This document shows, piece by piece, positions 7,857-16,205 of a DNA stretch of 37,065 nt (the stretch's first letter is position 1; every line of letters begins with the position of its first letter). Made by a program: the position numbers and the translations under genes. A model generated the notes under the pieces. The model was not told the origin of the DNA. It saw only the letters and a program-made list of their open reading frames with translations, and searched no databases. The stretch lies in the NCBI GenBank assembly GCA_030247575.1, contig JAOTRV010000038.1:1-37065 (forward strand), given 5' to 3'. This stretch comes from Sulfuritalea sp. (lineage in GTDB: Bacteria > Pseudomonadota > Gammaproteobacteria > Burkholderiales > Rhodocyclaceae).

Positions 7857-8735
7857 TTACAAACGGATTACCATTTTTTTTGCCCTCAACTGAACGGATG
7901 GTGAGATAGGCTTCACGTCCCGCTTTGCAGCTTCGAATGCTCGACGAAACTCTTCATCAAAAATGCGCCTCACCTGGCGTTCAGCTACTCCATGAAAGTC
8001 GAAACGCTTTTTGTAATGGGGTTGCTCAATTCGCACCAGCAGGGGCGTTAGGCCGCGCGATGCATTCCGCCCCCGGCCGCGCGTAACCCTTGCCCAGATT
8101 CCAAACGGCGCATTGGGCATGTTTTGCGGAACACCAACAAAGACACCGCTAAACTTGTCAGACCGGCTCAGCTTTACGGCAATGTCCTGAATTTGTTCCA
8201 AGGTCAGATTTCCGGCTCCAGTCAGCTTGACACCCCCGCCGGGAGCCCAGTAGGCATTGACTCCCGCATCTGATCCCAACCGCCTCTCGAAGGCTTTCTG
8301 TCCGCGTCTCCCGCCTTCAATGTTTGGAAGCAAGTATTTCGCTTGCCTGTCTTTGATGAAGAGCGTTGCTGTCAGGTTGGCCTTTGTCGCTGGCGTTGTT
8401 CCAAAGGCTTTGATGGTGTATGGGATGGGCCTGTCGAATACCCGGCGGACCTCGGCCTGCTCGAAGGGAATCAGGCGCTTGGCTGTGCGCGTCAGCGCGA
8501 CCGCCGTCGCGAACGGCACCTGCTTACCGATGTCCCCAATCCACCGAGAAGTGTCTTCCAGATTGTCATGGATATTGAGCACAATCACGCGCGGCTGGTC
8601 GCCACCAGGTCCGCGAAGTCCGGCTCGCAACAAGGAGCGTCCGAGCGCTCTGCCAAAGTTCGGGCCTACACTGCGCGCCACGGTTGTTGTGACGAAGCGG
8701 CCGATTGTGCCCACAAGTGGGCCGAAGAACCACAT
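7857..8735 (-). CDS. Phage-like protein, possible minor tail protein Z relative
   Basis: This 292-residue basic protein starts with a glycine/arginine-rich hydrophobic N-terminus (about 1-45). A region follows that resembles prophage minor tail protein Z by overall pattern (IGKQVPFATAVALTRTAK and VRRVFDRPIPYTIKAF, about 68-115). A C-terminal basic segment completes it. The similarity is judged by eye and is weak. It starts 1 base after the stop of the 98-aa gene and is 130 bases from the terminase pair. If correct it is the only structural-type gene in the element. Confidence 0.5.
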   Translation of the reverse strand: MWFFGPLVGTIGRFVTTTVARSVGPNFGRALGRSLLRAGLRGPGGDQPRVIVLNIHDNLEDTSRWIGDIGKQVPFATAVALTRTAKRLIPFEQAEVRRVFDRPIPYTIKAFGTTPATKANLTATLFIKDRQAKYLLPNIEGGRRGQKAFERRLGSDAGVNAYWAPGGGVKLTGAGNLTLEQIQDIAVKLSRSDKFSGVFVGVPQNMPNAPFGIWARVTRGRGRNASRGLTPLLVRIEQPHYKKRFDFHGVAERQVRRIFDEEFRRAFEAAKRDVKPISPSVQLRAKKMVIRL

Positions 8736-8736
8736 G

Positions 8737-9033
8737 TCAATGCACCCTCTGTGGGCGTTGCGATGTCATGGCATCGAGCAAAGCCATGACCGCTGCATGC
8801 CGCTGAATTTCCAACTCGCAGGCGGCGGCGAACAAGGCCATCCATGAATCAAAGGCGGCATGTGTTGATTCATCCTCATAGCGCACCCGGTCAAACACCG
8901 GAATAGCATCCCGACAAATGGCGCGGAACACGTCGGAGAAGACTGCATCTTCCGAGAGCCCGAGAATCCAGCTCAGCAATGCCGGTGAGTCTTCAGCGCG
9001 AAGAACAGTCCGGCCGTTTTCATCGATCTTCAT
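8737..9033 (-). CDS. Unknown small acidic protein (98 aa)
   Basis: The ATG at 9033 is supported by GGAGAG at a 6-base spacing. An upstream in-frame start at 9108 lacks a binding site. The product (MKIDENGRTVLRAEDSPALL...) is acidic and helical, with no recognised motif. It ends one base before the Z-like gene, which suggests co-translation. It may work with that protein, but this is only inferred from adjacency. Confidence 0.6.
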   Translation of the reverse strand: MKIDENGRTVLRAEDSPALLSWILGLSEDAVFSDVFRAICRDAIPVFDRVRYEDESTHAAFDSWMALFAAACELEIQRHAAVMALLDAMTSQRPQRVH

Positions 9034-9183
9034 TTCACTCTCCTGGTTGAAAGTCCCCGTGTATGGCATCCGTCCAGGTTGCGGGGGATGCGGGGCATTG
9101 CGGGGCATGTCTCATACGCTCTACGTAAACTGTCATTGTGTAAATTTGTCATATCTGCCATTTTTCGCACGTTGGCAGAGGGA

Positions 9184-11766
9184 TTACCCGCAAGTCCCCG
9201 CATCCCCCGCAGTTGAAACAACACGCCACCGGGCAACCTTTGCATGACCGTCGTCGCTGGAACGCTCGATAAACATGCCATCGACAATTCGATCGCGGTG
9301 AGCACGAAGCCAGTAGCCAAGCTGGCTTGAGCCCGGTTTGTCGCGGCAAACAGCGCGCACCGCATCACGCAACGACGGGCGAATAGGGACGCCAGTGCTC
9401 TTGCCGCCCGCGTCGCGGATGGTTTCCAGCGCGTCGGCGAGCACATCGGCCGCAGTGAAGCTTTCGCGCTTGTAAATCGCTGCGCACTCGAACAGAAATT
9501 GCCGCAGGTTTTCAAGGTCGGGATCGGAATCGCGCAGCCCCTCGCTTGTCGCGAGGGGATCAGGGAGTCCAAGCCAAACCAACGGACGGCGGACCATCCG
9601 GTCCCACAGTTCAAAGCCACCCATCGGATGGATATCGACCTCTGGCGCACCGGCAGCGAGGTAAGCGAGCGGTATCGTCAGGGCGGCATGTATCAAACGG
9701 CCGCGATTGGCGGATACATACTCAATGTGATTGCGTGCGAACTTACGGTGCTCCGGCCGTTCACTCCGGGCATCAAGGCGAATCAAGCAAACGCGCCGCT
9801 TCAGGTCGCCCTTGATTTGCAAATTGTTGCCGGTGGCTATCAGAAGCGCGTTTGTCGGCACTGACAGCATTCCGGACGTTCCCAGAGGGCGCAGGCGCAG
9901 GGATGGCTGTGTCGTCATCTGACACAGCAGATCACCCCCCAGGGGGCGCTCCACGTTATCGATGTTGACCACCTGGTCCCCGGCCAACAACACGCCACCC
10001 AGGCGCTTTTCCGCCTCGGCATCATCATGTCCCAGAGACAGCACGCTCGCCTGGCGCTCTATGGCGACAATGGCCATGGTATCGGCAAGCAAACTCTTGC
10101 CGGTCCCTGGCGTCGGCGCAGTAATGGGAAACATCGGCCGCGCCGGAAGAACGCGGCAAATAAGGCCAGTGATGATCCCCGCCAGCGCGGCGGTACGATC
10201 ATGCTCGCTCACGAATGGAAATGTTTCAACAGCGGCATGCAAAGCGGCCACGGCCCGCTCAGCATCGCCCAGCGCTGGTTTCGATGGCGGTCGCGAATAG
10301 CCACTGATCCGACAGCCCGCCATAAATATCTGACTGCCGGCATCGTAGCCGGGCTGATCGATCACGCGCGTATCTGGAAGAATGAACGGCCCCTCAGCGA
10401 TACCCTCCAGCTTGGGGATGCCAGGCCAATATCCTCGCGAAAGAATGGACTCGGCGGCGCGGCGCGGACAGTCGATTCGCTTGTCATCGCCGCTTCGGCT
10501 GTCAAATTTCAGGTGCATCGCGGCCGCAGTAGCGAGCTCGGCGGCAAGCGACGCATCAACCTGGTGCAGGATCAGAGCGCCTTTCGGACGACGAACGATT
10601 CCGACGTTGGTATCACCCGCCAAATAGACGCGTGCAAGGCGACCAGAATGGACAAATAGCTGATTGCTCCTGTCCTCTTGCAAGGCCGTCTCGATCGCAT
10701 CCAGCACCTCTGGCAGGCGTCCCGCATCGTGGCGAATGAAGCGCCTATCCGTTGCATCGAAGCCGGTAACCGCACGACCGGTGCCAGGCGGCGCCTTGGG
10801 GCCGCCACCACCAGCCGGCGGCGCTTTTGCGGGAGCGGTCCGGGCCGGTTTCCATCCGGAGTGTTTGGCCAGATGAAACAACGTACCGATCTGCACGCCA
10901 CCGGGCTTGAAGCTCTTCCAGTGCGAGCTAAGAACATTCTGTCCAGGGTACTTGTCTGAGCGCGCCGACCATTCATCCCATAAGCGAAAGCCTTCTGTGC
11001 CAAGTGCCGAGTGCAAGGCCATGCCGATCTGCAACCAATCGTCGTACCCTATTCCAGGATCGATTGAGACGAGCGCCGAATGAATACGATCACGATCACT
11101 CGCTTGCGATGCGGTGGCAGGCTGGGCAGCCTTCGGCGCCAGCGTCGGCTTATCTGAAAATCCACCTTTGGCCGCTTCGATTGTCTTCTGCAGCCGCCGT
11201 AACACCTTGGGATCAATCGCGGCGACCTCGGTGGGAGTGCCTGCCAGGTGCCGACCGGTGACAGTAAAGAACTGCCGCCCGCAAAACATCTCTACGCCAA
11301 TGCCGTTGTCTTTGCTCGTCTCGGTCTCACCGATCACGTAGATGTGAAATCCGCTTCCCGATGGCGACCACTCGGTGTAAGACCCGCACGCCTCGATGAT
11401 GCGCTGGGCACGCGGCGCCAGCTCGCCAGTTTCGACGTCCACCATCTTGTCCAGGTCGATGCCGATCAGCCCATCCCCAGGGAGAAACGCAAACCCGATG
11501 CCGGTCGCATTGATCGAAGCCATGGCCGCCACGGCTGCATCGAAGGTCACCAGGGCCGCGCGATCTGCAGTTGATCCCTGCTGCCCGGTGCGGCGCTTGC
11601 CCGAAGCGTAATACGGCATCTTTGCCGGCTTCTTCGCACCGGGTTTTCCCTCCAGGCGCCAGCACAGCCACTGCTTGCGATCGCGCAATGCGGGCGGTAC
11701 GGATGAATACTCGACGCTCGCCGAAACAGAAGCGGCATCAACCTGCCTGATAGTTCGATCCGCCAT
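9184..11766 (-). CDS. Primase-helicase replication protein
   Basis: This 860-residue protein combines an archaeo-eukaryotic-type primase-polymerase domain (about 20-190) with a PriCT-2-like linker (about 225-300) and a C-terminal helicase ATPase. Visible primase residues are the D104/D106 pair in IGIDLDK and H141 in SGSGFHIYV, as in NrS-1-like primase-polymerases. The linker shows DDWLQIGMALHSALG. The helicase Walker A PTPGTGKSLLADT is near residue 550. It would start DNA synthesis at the element's origin and unwind it, the usual role in P4-like satellites and small prophages. The ATG shares one base with the preceding stop (TGATG). It appears intact. Confidence 0.88.
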   Translation of the reverse strand: MADRTIRQVDAASVSASVEYSSVPPALRDRKQWLCWRLEGKPGAKKPAKMPYYASGKRRTGQQGSTADRAALVTFDAAVAAMASINATGIGFAFLPGDGLIGIDLDKMVDVETGELAPRAQRIIEACGSYTEWSPSGSGFHIYVIGETETSKDNGIGVEMFCGRQFFTVTGRHLAGTPTEVAAIDPKVLRRLQKTIEAAKGGFSDKPTLAPKAAQPATASQASDRDRIHSALVSIDPGIGYDDWLQIGMALHSALGTEGFRLWDEWSARSDKYPGQNVLSSHWKSFKPGGVQIGTLFHLAKHSGWKPARTAPAKAPPAGGGGPKAPPGTGRAVTGFDATDRRFIRHDAGRLPEVLDAIETALQEDRSNQLFVHSGRLARVYLAGDTNVGIVRRPKGALILHQVDASLAAELATAAAMHLKFDSRSGDDKRIDCPRRAAESILSRGYWPGIPKLEGIAEGPFILPDTRVIDQPGYDAGSQIFMAGCRISGYSRPPSKPALGDAERAVAALHAAVETFPFVSEHDRTAALAGIITGLICRVLPARPMFPITAPTPGTGKSLLADTMAIVAIERQASVLSLGHDDAEAEKRLGGVLLAGDQVVNIDNVERPLGGDLLCQMTTQPSLRLRPLGTSGMLSVPTNALLIATGNNLQIKGDLKRRVCLIRLDARSERPEHRKFARNHIEYVSANRGRLIHAALTIPLAYLAAGAPEVDIHPMGGFELWDRMVRRPLVWLGLPDPLATSEGLRDSDPDLENLRQFLFECAAIYKRESFTAADVLADALETIRDAGGKSTGVPIRPSLRDAVRAVCRDKPGSSQLGYWLRAHRDRIVDGMFIERSSDDGHAKVARWRVVSTAGDAGTCG

Positions 11767-11966
11767 CAATCGCCGTTTGGCCAGCGCCGACTATCGGCGG
11801 GGCGCGGTTCCTGTTTCGGCTGTTGGCGAAGTTTCTTTTTTGCCCAGCGACGTTGGGCACGGTTGCCGGTAGCAGCGATGTCTTCCAAGGCAACGGGGGC
11901 ACTGGTTCGCGTGACATTCTCGGACAGGCTTCCCATGCCGCCGGGATGGTTTCGGTAGAAGCCCAT
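11766..11966 (-). CDS. Unknown small basic protein between alpA-like gene and primase (66 aa)
   Basis: The frame starts with ATG at 11966, sharing one base with the stop of the AlpA-like gene, and its own stop overlaps the primase start in the same TGATG way. The C-terminal half is strongly basic (RAQRRWAKKKLRQQPK). No family is recognised. Coupling on both sides suggests it belongs to the replication module, perhaps as a nucleic-acid-binding accessory, but that is inference. Confidence 0.6.
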   Translation of the reverse strand: MGFYRNHPGGMGSLSENVTRTSAPVALEDIAATGNRAQRRWAKKKLRQQPKQEPRPADSRRWPNGD

Positions 11967-12196
11967 CACTTGGCGCCATCCGCCAGCATGCGGCGCAGTT
12001 CGCCAAGATTCCACGTCGTGCACCCGGGCGATATTTTCCGGGGCGCTGGCAGTCGCTTGTCTGCGCACATTCGCCAAACTGTCGCGGCTGAACAGCCAAG
12101 CAGGCCTTTGACCACTGGCAGGCGAACTCTCGCGCTATCCGGAAGTAAGTCGATTTGACGCAGAGCGTCGGGGATTGCATTGCGGTTAGTTTGCAT
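11966..12196 (-). CDS. AlpA-like helix-turn-helix regulator
   Basis: This 76-residue protein has a MerR/AlpA-type winged helix: RLPVVKGLLGCSAATVWRMC followed by a wing (KRLPAPRKISPGCTTWNLGEL). AlpA proteins activate excision and replication genes in P4-like elements and gram-negative phage satellites. It is the first gene of the replication operon. Its upstream region carries a perfect 14-bp inverted repeat (12240-12276) that could be an operator or terminator. It could also act as an excisionase for integrase 2. Confidence 0.8.
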   Translation of the reverse strand: MQTNRNAIPDALRQIDLLPDSARVRLPVVKGLLGCSAATVWRMCADKRLPAPRKISPGCTTWNLGELRRMLADGAK

Positions 12197-12471
12197 GGTC
12201 GCTCCTGATCTCGAATGAGACGGGCGGACTATGCAAGCTAGGGTGTCCGGTTCTTAAGGAAGGAACCGGACACCCTGTGAATTGGTGGAATGCTTGATCT
12301 GGCGCGGCTTTTCAGCCGTTTCGGGCATTGGCGGCGAAGCGAAGAGGATTCGAACGCGAAACGAGAAGATGGCCGTCTGAAATCACTATCACATTGAACC
12401 AATAAGAGTTTTTACAATTCAGACGGTGTCCAATATTTTCTTGAAAGTCCGGACATCGAAACCGGCATGGC
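12197..12471. other. Intergenic control region of the inner element
   Basis: These 275 bases lie between the small gene at 12472 and the AlpA-like gene, and hold two inverted repeats. One is a perfect 14-bp stem with a 9-base loop (12240-12253 / 12263-12276). The other is CCGTCTGAA/TTCAGACGG (12373-12381 / 12418-12426) enclosing an AT-rich 36-base segment. No T-run follows either stem. The region lies upstream of the replication operon, so operator, origin or attenuator roles are possible. No clear promoter was identified by eye. Confidence 0.5.
12240..12276. repeat. Perfect 14-bp inverted repeat upstream of alpA-like gene
   Basis: AGGGTGTCCGGTTC (12240-12253) pairs fully with GAACCGGACACCCT (12263-12276) across a 9-base loop. 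A related half, GGTGTCC, recurs at 12425-12431. It lacks the T-run of an intrinsic terminator on both strands. An iterated sequence beside a primase operon suggests a replication origin or operator; this is inferred. Confidence 0.75.
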
Positions 12472-12684
12472 CTATTTGTAAAACCTCACTACGCGCGAGC
12501 CGGCACGACAAACAACAAATAGCGAAGGATTGAAAGTGATGCGCAAGCCATTGTCGCGTGCCCAGCCCTGCAGCTGCTCGATAGCATCGTCGCCACGGAA
12601 GTAAGCCGGTATGAGAGTGAGCTCGAGTACCTCGCTGTGCCCACGCTTGGCGACCTCTCCAAGAATCGCTTCAAGAGAACTCAT
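12472..12684 (-). CDS. Unknown small protein (70 aa)
   Basis: This gene starts one base after the stop of the HTH regulator gene and so is probably co-translated with it. The product (MSSLEAILGEVAKRGHSEVL...) looks like a compact alpha/beta fold ending in a beta-rich, basic tail (RAGSRVVRFYK). No motif is recognised. A partner or modulator of the upstream regulator is possible but not shown. Confidence 0.55.
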   Translation of the reverse strand: MSSLEAILGEVAKRGHSEVLELTLIPAYFRGDDAIEQLQGWARDNGLRITFNPSLFVVCRAGSRVVRFYK

Positions 12685-12685
12685 G

Positions 12686-13189
12686 TCACATTACGCCCAA
12701 CAATTGGTGCACGCTGATCTGGCCGCGCTCATACATCGCCGAAAGGCGGAGAGCCTTTGGATTTTTGTTGGCCAGTCGAAAGGCATAACGCTGAAATTTG
12801 TCTTTCTCCCAAGCCGTCATTTTATGCCAACTGTGAGTAACCTTAATCTCCCATTCCGGCATACCGGCAATCAGCGCCCACCGATCCGGCGTGCCTGGGC
12901 CTTCAAGCCGGAATTCACCAGTCGCAAGCCACCGAAAGCTGACATCAAGCCCTCGACAAAGCCGAACAAATGTCGCTGGTCGCGGTTTGCTGCACCCCTG
13001 TAGCCAGCGCTTTGTAGCGGTCGATGTCACGCCTGCGACCTTGGCCAAATGCTTCACCTGCTCTGCCGGTGACGTCACGCCGTCGAAACGCAACGCTGTT
13101 TGTAGCCTCTCGACGAATCCCGGATAAGCCTCATGCGGGCTTTTCGAGCATTCCATGCTTTGGTTGTCTGCTACAGTTTCGCTTGCCAT
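12686..13189 (-). CDS. CI/Cro-like HTH regulator
   Basis: This 167-residue protein carries a lambda-repressor-type helix-turn-helix in its N-terminal half (about 40-85: EQVKHLAKVAGVTSTATKRW, then RPATFVRLCRGLDVSFRWLA). A C-terminal region follows without the Ser-Lys peptidase signature of LexA-type repressors, so it would not be self-cleaving. It begins ATGGC with AGGAG 8 bases upstream at the end of leader copy 2. It probably governs lysogeny or excision of the inner element. Target operators are unknown; the inverted repeats at 12240-12426 are candidates. Confidence 0.78.
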   Translation of the reverse strand: MASETVADNQSMECSKSPHEAYPGFVERLQTALRFDGVTSPAEQVKHLAKVAGVTSTATKRWLQGCSKPRPATFVRLCRGLDVSFRWLATGEFRLEGPGTPDRWALIAGMPEWEIKVTHSWHKMTAWEKDKFQRYAFRLANKNPKALRLSAMYERGQISVHQLLGVM

Positions 13190-13277
13190 GGCGCATCTCC
13201 TATAAAGGTGCTTCGCGGTCAGGGCCGGCTTGGTGTTCCATCACTTTGCCGGCCCGCTTTGCCTGAGGCCGTCAGGC
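13190..13277 (-). promoter_or_regulatory. Structured leader RNA, copy 2
   Basis: Minus-strand hairpin P1 (GCCTGA 13277-13272 / TCAGGC 13266-13261) overlaps the integrase 2 stop codon. Stem P2 is 8 bp here (GGGCCGGC 13255-13248 / GCCGGCCC 13229-13222), against GGCGGG/CCCGCC in copies 1 and 3, so pairing is kept with changed bases. The inner GTG/CAC stem and a 6-base loop match P3 of the other copies. It ends CTGACCGCGAAGCACCTTT then TAGGAGATGC and the HTH gene start. Transcription probably comes from the integrase promoter. Confidence 0.7.
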
Positions 13278-14549
13278 GGCGGCATTGCCCCTATGCAGCC
13301 CGACAGGGATAACCTTCCCGCCGGCTTTCCATTCATCCAGCAGATCGGCCCACTGCTGCATCATCCGGCGCCGCTCTTCCAGGTAGTCGGCGCGGTTGTA
13401 TGCTCGGCGAATCGCGTCCCGATCTTCGTGATCAAGCTGTTTCTCGATGGCGTCGTAACGGTGTCCCATCTGGTTCAGATGCGTCGATGCCGTGGTCCGC
13501 GTAGCGTGCGGCGAGTAGGGGAAATCGAGATTGAGCCGGCCGTGAACCTTGCCGAGTGTTGCGGCGATCATGGACTGCCCGGACTTGTCGCGATGCGCGA
13601 ACAGAAGCCCGATGCCACCCGTATATGCCTTCCACGTCCGCAGCCTCTCCACCGTCTGATGCGGCAAGGGAACTATGTGTGCCGGCAACTGCGGATTCTT
13701 GTTTTTCATCCGGGCGCGCGGAACGGTCCAGGTCGCAGCATCGAGGTCGAACTCATCCCAATGAGCAGCGACCGTTTCCCCCGGGCGCAGCATGGACCAC
13801 CACAGCAGCCGAAACGCCAGGACTGTCTTCGGGTCGCCGCGATAGGTATCGAGCCCTCGCAGGAAATCGCCGACCTGCTTGGGGCGCAGCGGCGTCTTGT
13901 GGGCAACCCTGACCGCCGGGGTCAGCACTTCACGCAGCGAGCCTGCCGGGTTGCTGTCGGCGCGGCCGGTGGCGATGGCATAGTTAAAAGCGCTGGCGAT
14001 GTAATGCCGCAGGCGGCGGGCAACATTCGGGCTGCCGACGTCGCGAACACGCGCACCCCTGCCCTTCCCTTTCGCGCTTTTCGCAGGCTTCTCGGCACGG
14101 CGCAACACGTCCAGGACGTGCATGGGAGTGATCTCCCGCATCGGCAGCGGCCCGAGATACGGCAGGACGTGGAACTCAATCTGCGCCAGCCGGTTGCGCT
14201 TGGTCGATTCGGCCCAGGTGCGCGAAGCCACCCATTCAGCGAAGATGGCGCGGAAGGTCTGCGCGTTTTCATGGGCGGCACGGATGCGCCCCAGCTTCTT
14301 CTCCTGACTTGGGTCTTTTCCCTGCGCCAGCATCTTGCGCACGGCCATCAGCGCCTCGCGTGCTTCGTCGCGGCTCATCTCCGGATAACGGCCGAAGGTA
14401 TGGACGTTTTCCTTGCCGGCAAAGCGGTAGCGGTAGCGCCAGGATTTCGACTTGGCGCGGACGTCGAGATACAGCCCATCCCGATCAGCCAGGCGGTAGG
14501 GCTTGTCCTTTGGCTTGGCGGCTTCGATATCGGTCTTGTTCAGTGACAT
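13272..14549 (-). CDS. Tyrosine recombinase, P4-type integrase 2 (inner element)
   Basis: This 425-residue integrase has an N-terminal DUF4102 domain (about 1-85), a core-binding domain (about 95-200) and a catalytic domain. Catalytic residues are R255 (SMLRPGE), H348 and R351 (SPHATRTT), H374 (QLDHE) and Y384 (RRAYNRADY). The ATG at 14549 is preferred over a TTG at 14561 because GGAG lies 6 bases upstream. The gene lies 143 bases downstream of the def stop in the same orientation, the usual place for an integrase beside its attachment site. It appears intact. Confidence 0.93.
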   Translation of the reverse strand: MSLNKTDIEAAKPKDKPYRLADRDGLYLDVRAKSKSWRYRYRFAGKENVHTFGRYPEMSRDEAREALMAVRKMLAQGKDPSQEKKLGRIRAAHENAQTFRAIFAEWVASRTWAESTKRNRLAQIEFHVLPYLGPLPMREITPMHVLDVLRRAEKPAKSAKGKGRGARVRDVGSPNVARRLRHYIASAFNYAIATGRADSNPAGSLREVLTPAVRVAHKTPLRPKQVGDFLRGLDTYRGDPKTVLAFRLLWWSMLRPGETVAAHWDEFDLDAATWTVPRARMKNKNPQLPAHIVPLPHQTVERLRTWKAYTGGIGLLFAHRDKSGQSMIAATLGKVHGRLNLDFPYSPHATRTTASTHLNQMGHRYDAIEKQLDHEDRDAIRRAYNRADYLEERRRMMQQWADLLDEWKAGGKVIPVGLHRGNAAA

Positions 14550-14566
14550 GGCGGGCTCCAAAAAAC

Positions 14567-14638
14567 GTTACCCACATGCCGAATCGGGTAACAGTCAGGT
14601 TTACCCGCAACGTTATACACTTTTTTCGGAAAGTGCAA
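14567..14638 (-). promoter_or_regulatory. Integrase 2 upstream region: GTTACCC repeats and candidate promoter
   Basis: GTTACCC occurs at 14567-14573, inverted at 14586-14592, and as TTACCCGC at 14601-14608. A possible minus-strand promoter is TTGCAC (14638-14633) and TATAAC (14617-14612), with a short 15-base spacer. The repeats lie between this promoter and the ATG, so binding there could both organise recombination and repress the integrase. The promoter is tentative. Confidence 0.45.
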
Positions 14639-14692
14639 TGCTTGCGTCAGGCAGTCTCAACCTGTCGCAATTCGTATCATTTTCTTTATTTA

Positions 14693-15226
14693 TCAGTCGG
14701 CTATAGACGCTATGGCGTCAGACGGTAAGACATCCTGAAACCCGAAGCGACGCATATCGCGCACGCGCATCGGATAAAGAATGCCATCGAGATGGTCGCA
14801 CTCATGCTGCACGACCCGTGCATGGAAGCCCTCCACGCTGCGCTCGAAGCGCCGGCCGCTTTCGTCGCAGCCGGCATAGCGCAGTCGTTTCCAGCGCGGC
14901 ACCCAGCCGCGCAGGCCGGGCACCGAGAGACAGCCCTCCCAGCCGTCTTCCTCGTCAGCGGCCAGCGGCACGAGTTCCGGGTTGATCAGCACGGTGTCGG
15001 GCACCGCCGGCGAATCCGGGTAGCGGGGATTCGACATGCCGCCGAAAATCACCACGCGCAGATCGATGCCGATCTGCGGCGCGGCAAGGCCGGCGCCGTC
15101 GAGATGCGCCATGGTGTCGCGCATGTCCTGCAGCAGCGCGGCCAGCTCCTTCGTGCCGAACTCCATGACCGGCTGTGCAACGCGCAGCAGGCGCGGATCG
15201 CCCATACGCAGGACTTCGCGAATCAT
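14693..15226 (-). CDS. def: Peptide deformylase
   Basis: This 177-residue enzyme removes the formyl group from the N-terminal methionine of new proteins, using a bound iron or similar metal. The three signature motifs are present: [10 protein letters not shown] (motif 1), EGCLSVPG (motif 2, metal-binding Cys) and QHECDHLDG (motif 3, the two metal-binding His and catalytic Glu). The ATG at 15226 is chosen because upstream in-frame sequence is non-coding in character. The last residues ([10 protein letters not shown]) lie past the region shared with the def remnant at 2676-2745, so the 3' end may have been supplied by the integrated element. Most bacteria also carry a main def near fmt, so this may be a second copy. 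Confidence 0.92.
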   Translation of the reverse strand: MIREVLRMGDPRLLRVAQPVMEFGTKELAALLQDMRDTMAHLDGAGLAAPQIGIDLRVVIFGGMSNPRYPDSPAVPDTVLINPELVPLAADEEDGWEGCLSVPGLRGWVPRWKRLRYAGCDESGRRFERSVEGFHARVVQHECDHLDGILYPMRVRDMRRFGFQDVLPSDAIASIAD

Positions 15227-15374
15227 TTCGCCGCCGGGCCGACCCAGGGCGAAATCCGCCCCCCCGCGGGGGGCAGCGAGCCGGGTCTGTGAGCGTTGCC
15301 TGCCCGCATCCCACCCGGGGCTACCGTCCCTTCGGAACATAAAGCGGAATCCCAGGTGCGCAAAGCGAGGGCCG

Positions 15375-16112
15375 TCATTGCTCGCAATAGCCCTCGATGA
15401 TCTTCCGCACGCGGGCCAGGGTGACATGCAACACGGATTCGACGCTGGCGAACTTGATGGCGTGCACCGAATCGCCACGCCCGGCCGCCCAGTTGGAAAC
15501 CACGCAGAGCGCCGCATAGGGCAACTGCAGTTCGCGCGCCAGGGCCGCCTCCGGCATGCCGGTCATGCCGACGACGTCGGCCCCGTCGCCGCGCATGCGC
15601 TCGATCTCGGCCGCGGTCTCCAGCCGCGGCCCCTGCGTGGTGGCGTAGACAGCGCCATCGACCACGTCTTCGCCGATCCGGGCGGCGACGTCGAGCAGCC
15701 GCTTGCGCACTTCTCCGTCATAGGGCTCGGTAAAATCCACGTGCACCACGGGGCCCTCGGTGCCCGACTGAAAGGTCATCTCGCGCCCCCATGTGTAGTC
15801 GATGATCTGGTGCGGCACCACCAGGGTGCCGGGTCCGAGATTGCCGCGAATCCCGCCGACCGATGCGATCGAGATGGTCTGCGTCACGCCCGAAGTCTGC
15901 AGCGCATGCATGTTGGCGCGGTAGTTCACCAGATGCGGCGGAATGGTATGTCCGTAGCCGTGACGGGCGACAAAAACCACGTCCTGGCAGCCGATGCGGC
16001 CGAAAGTCAGGGGGCCGGAGGGCTCGCCGTAGGGCGTGCGCACCACCTCGCGATGCGAGACATCGAGATTCGCCAACTGGGTCAGGCCGCTGCCGCCGAT
16101 GATACCGAGCAT
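15375..16112 (-). CDS. mtnP: S-methyl-5'-thioinosine / thioadenosine phosphorylase
   Basis: This 245-residue member of the MTAP/PNP family cleaves a methylthio-nucleoside with phosphate in sulfur and purine salvage. Visible signatures are the phosphate loop [10 protein letters not shown] at the N-terminus, [14 protein letters not shown] (about 46-60), NAV-like [14 protein letters not shown], and [12 protein letters not shown] with [14 protein letters not shown], which bind the purine and sugar. Length and motif spelling match the Pseudomonas-type methylthioinosine phosphorylase better than the adenosine enzyme, but specificity is uncertain. It diverges from typA and lies 148 bases upstream of def. 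Confidence 0.88.
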   Translation of the reverse strand: MLGIIGGSGLTQLANLDVSHREVVRTPYGEPSGPLTFGRIGCQDVVFVARHGYGHTIPPHLVNYRANMHALQTSGVTQTISIASVGGIRGNLGPGTLVVPHQIIDYTWGREMTFQSGTEGPVVHVDFTEPYDGEVRKRLLDVAARIGEDVVDGAVYATTQGPRLETAAEIERMRGDGADVVGMTGMPEAALARELQLPYAALCVVSNWAAGRGDSVHAIKFASVESVLHVTLARVRKIIEGYCEQ

Positions 16113-16157
16113 GAAAAATTCCCTGAAAATTCAATATGAATAGGAGCATTAGGGTGC

Positions 16158-16163
16158 TATAAT
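16158..16163 (+). promoter_or_regulatory. typA -10 element
   Basis: A perfect TATAAT lies 42 bases before the typA ATG, in the 93-base divergent gap with mtnP. No convincing -35 hexamer is present at 16-18 bases. The predicted untranslated leader is about 36 bases, C- and A-rich, and has no Shine-Dalgarno sequence. Confidence 0.5.
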
Positions 16164-16205
16164 ATTGGGTTATCCTGCACCGCAACAACCAAACCCCACC
16201 CCACT

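Noticed and set aside
12330-12362. tRNA-like T-loop (GTTCGAATCC on the minus strand)
   Set aside because: The flanking five bases do not pair and no acceptor or anticodon arm fits, so it is not a tRNA.
15260-15273. CCCCCCGCGGGGGG palindrome upstream of def as a riboswitch or terminator
   Set aside because: It is a simple GC palindrome without a T-run or conserved context; noted only as part of the mtnP-def spacer.
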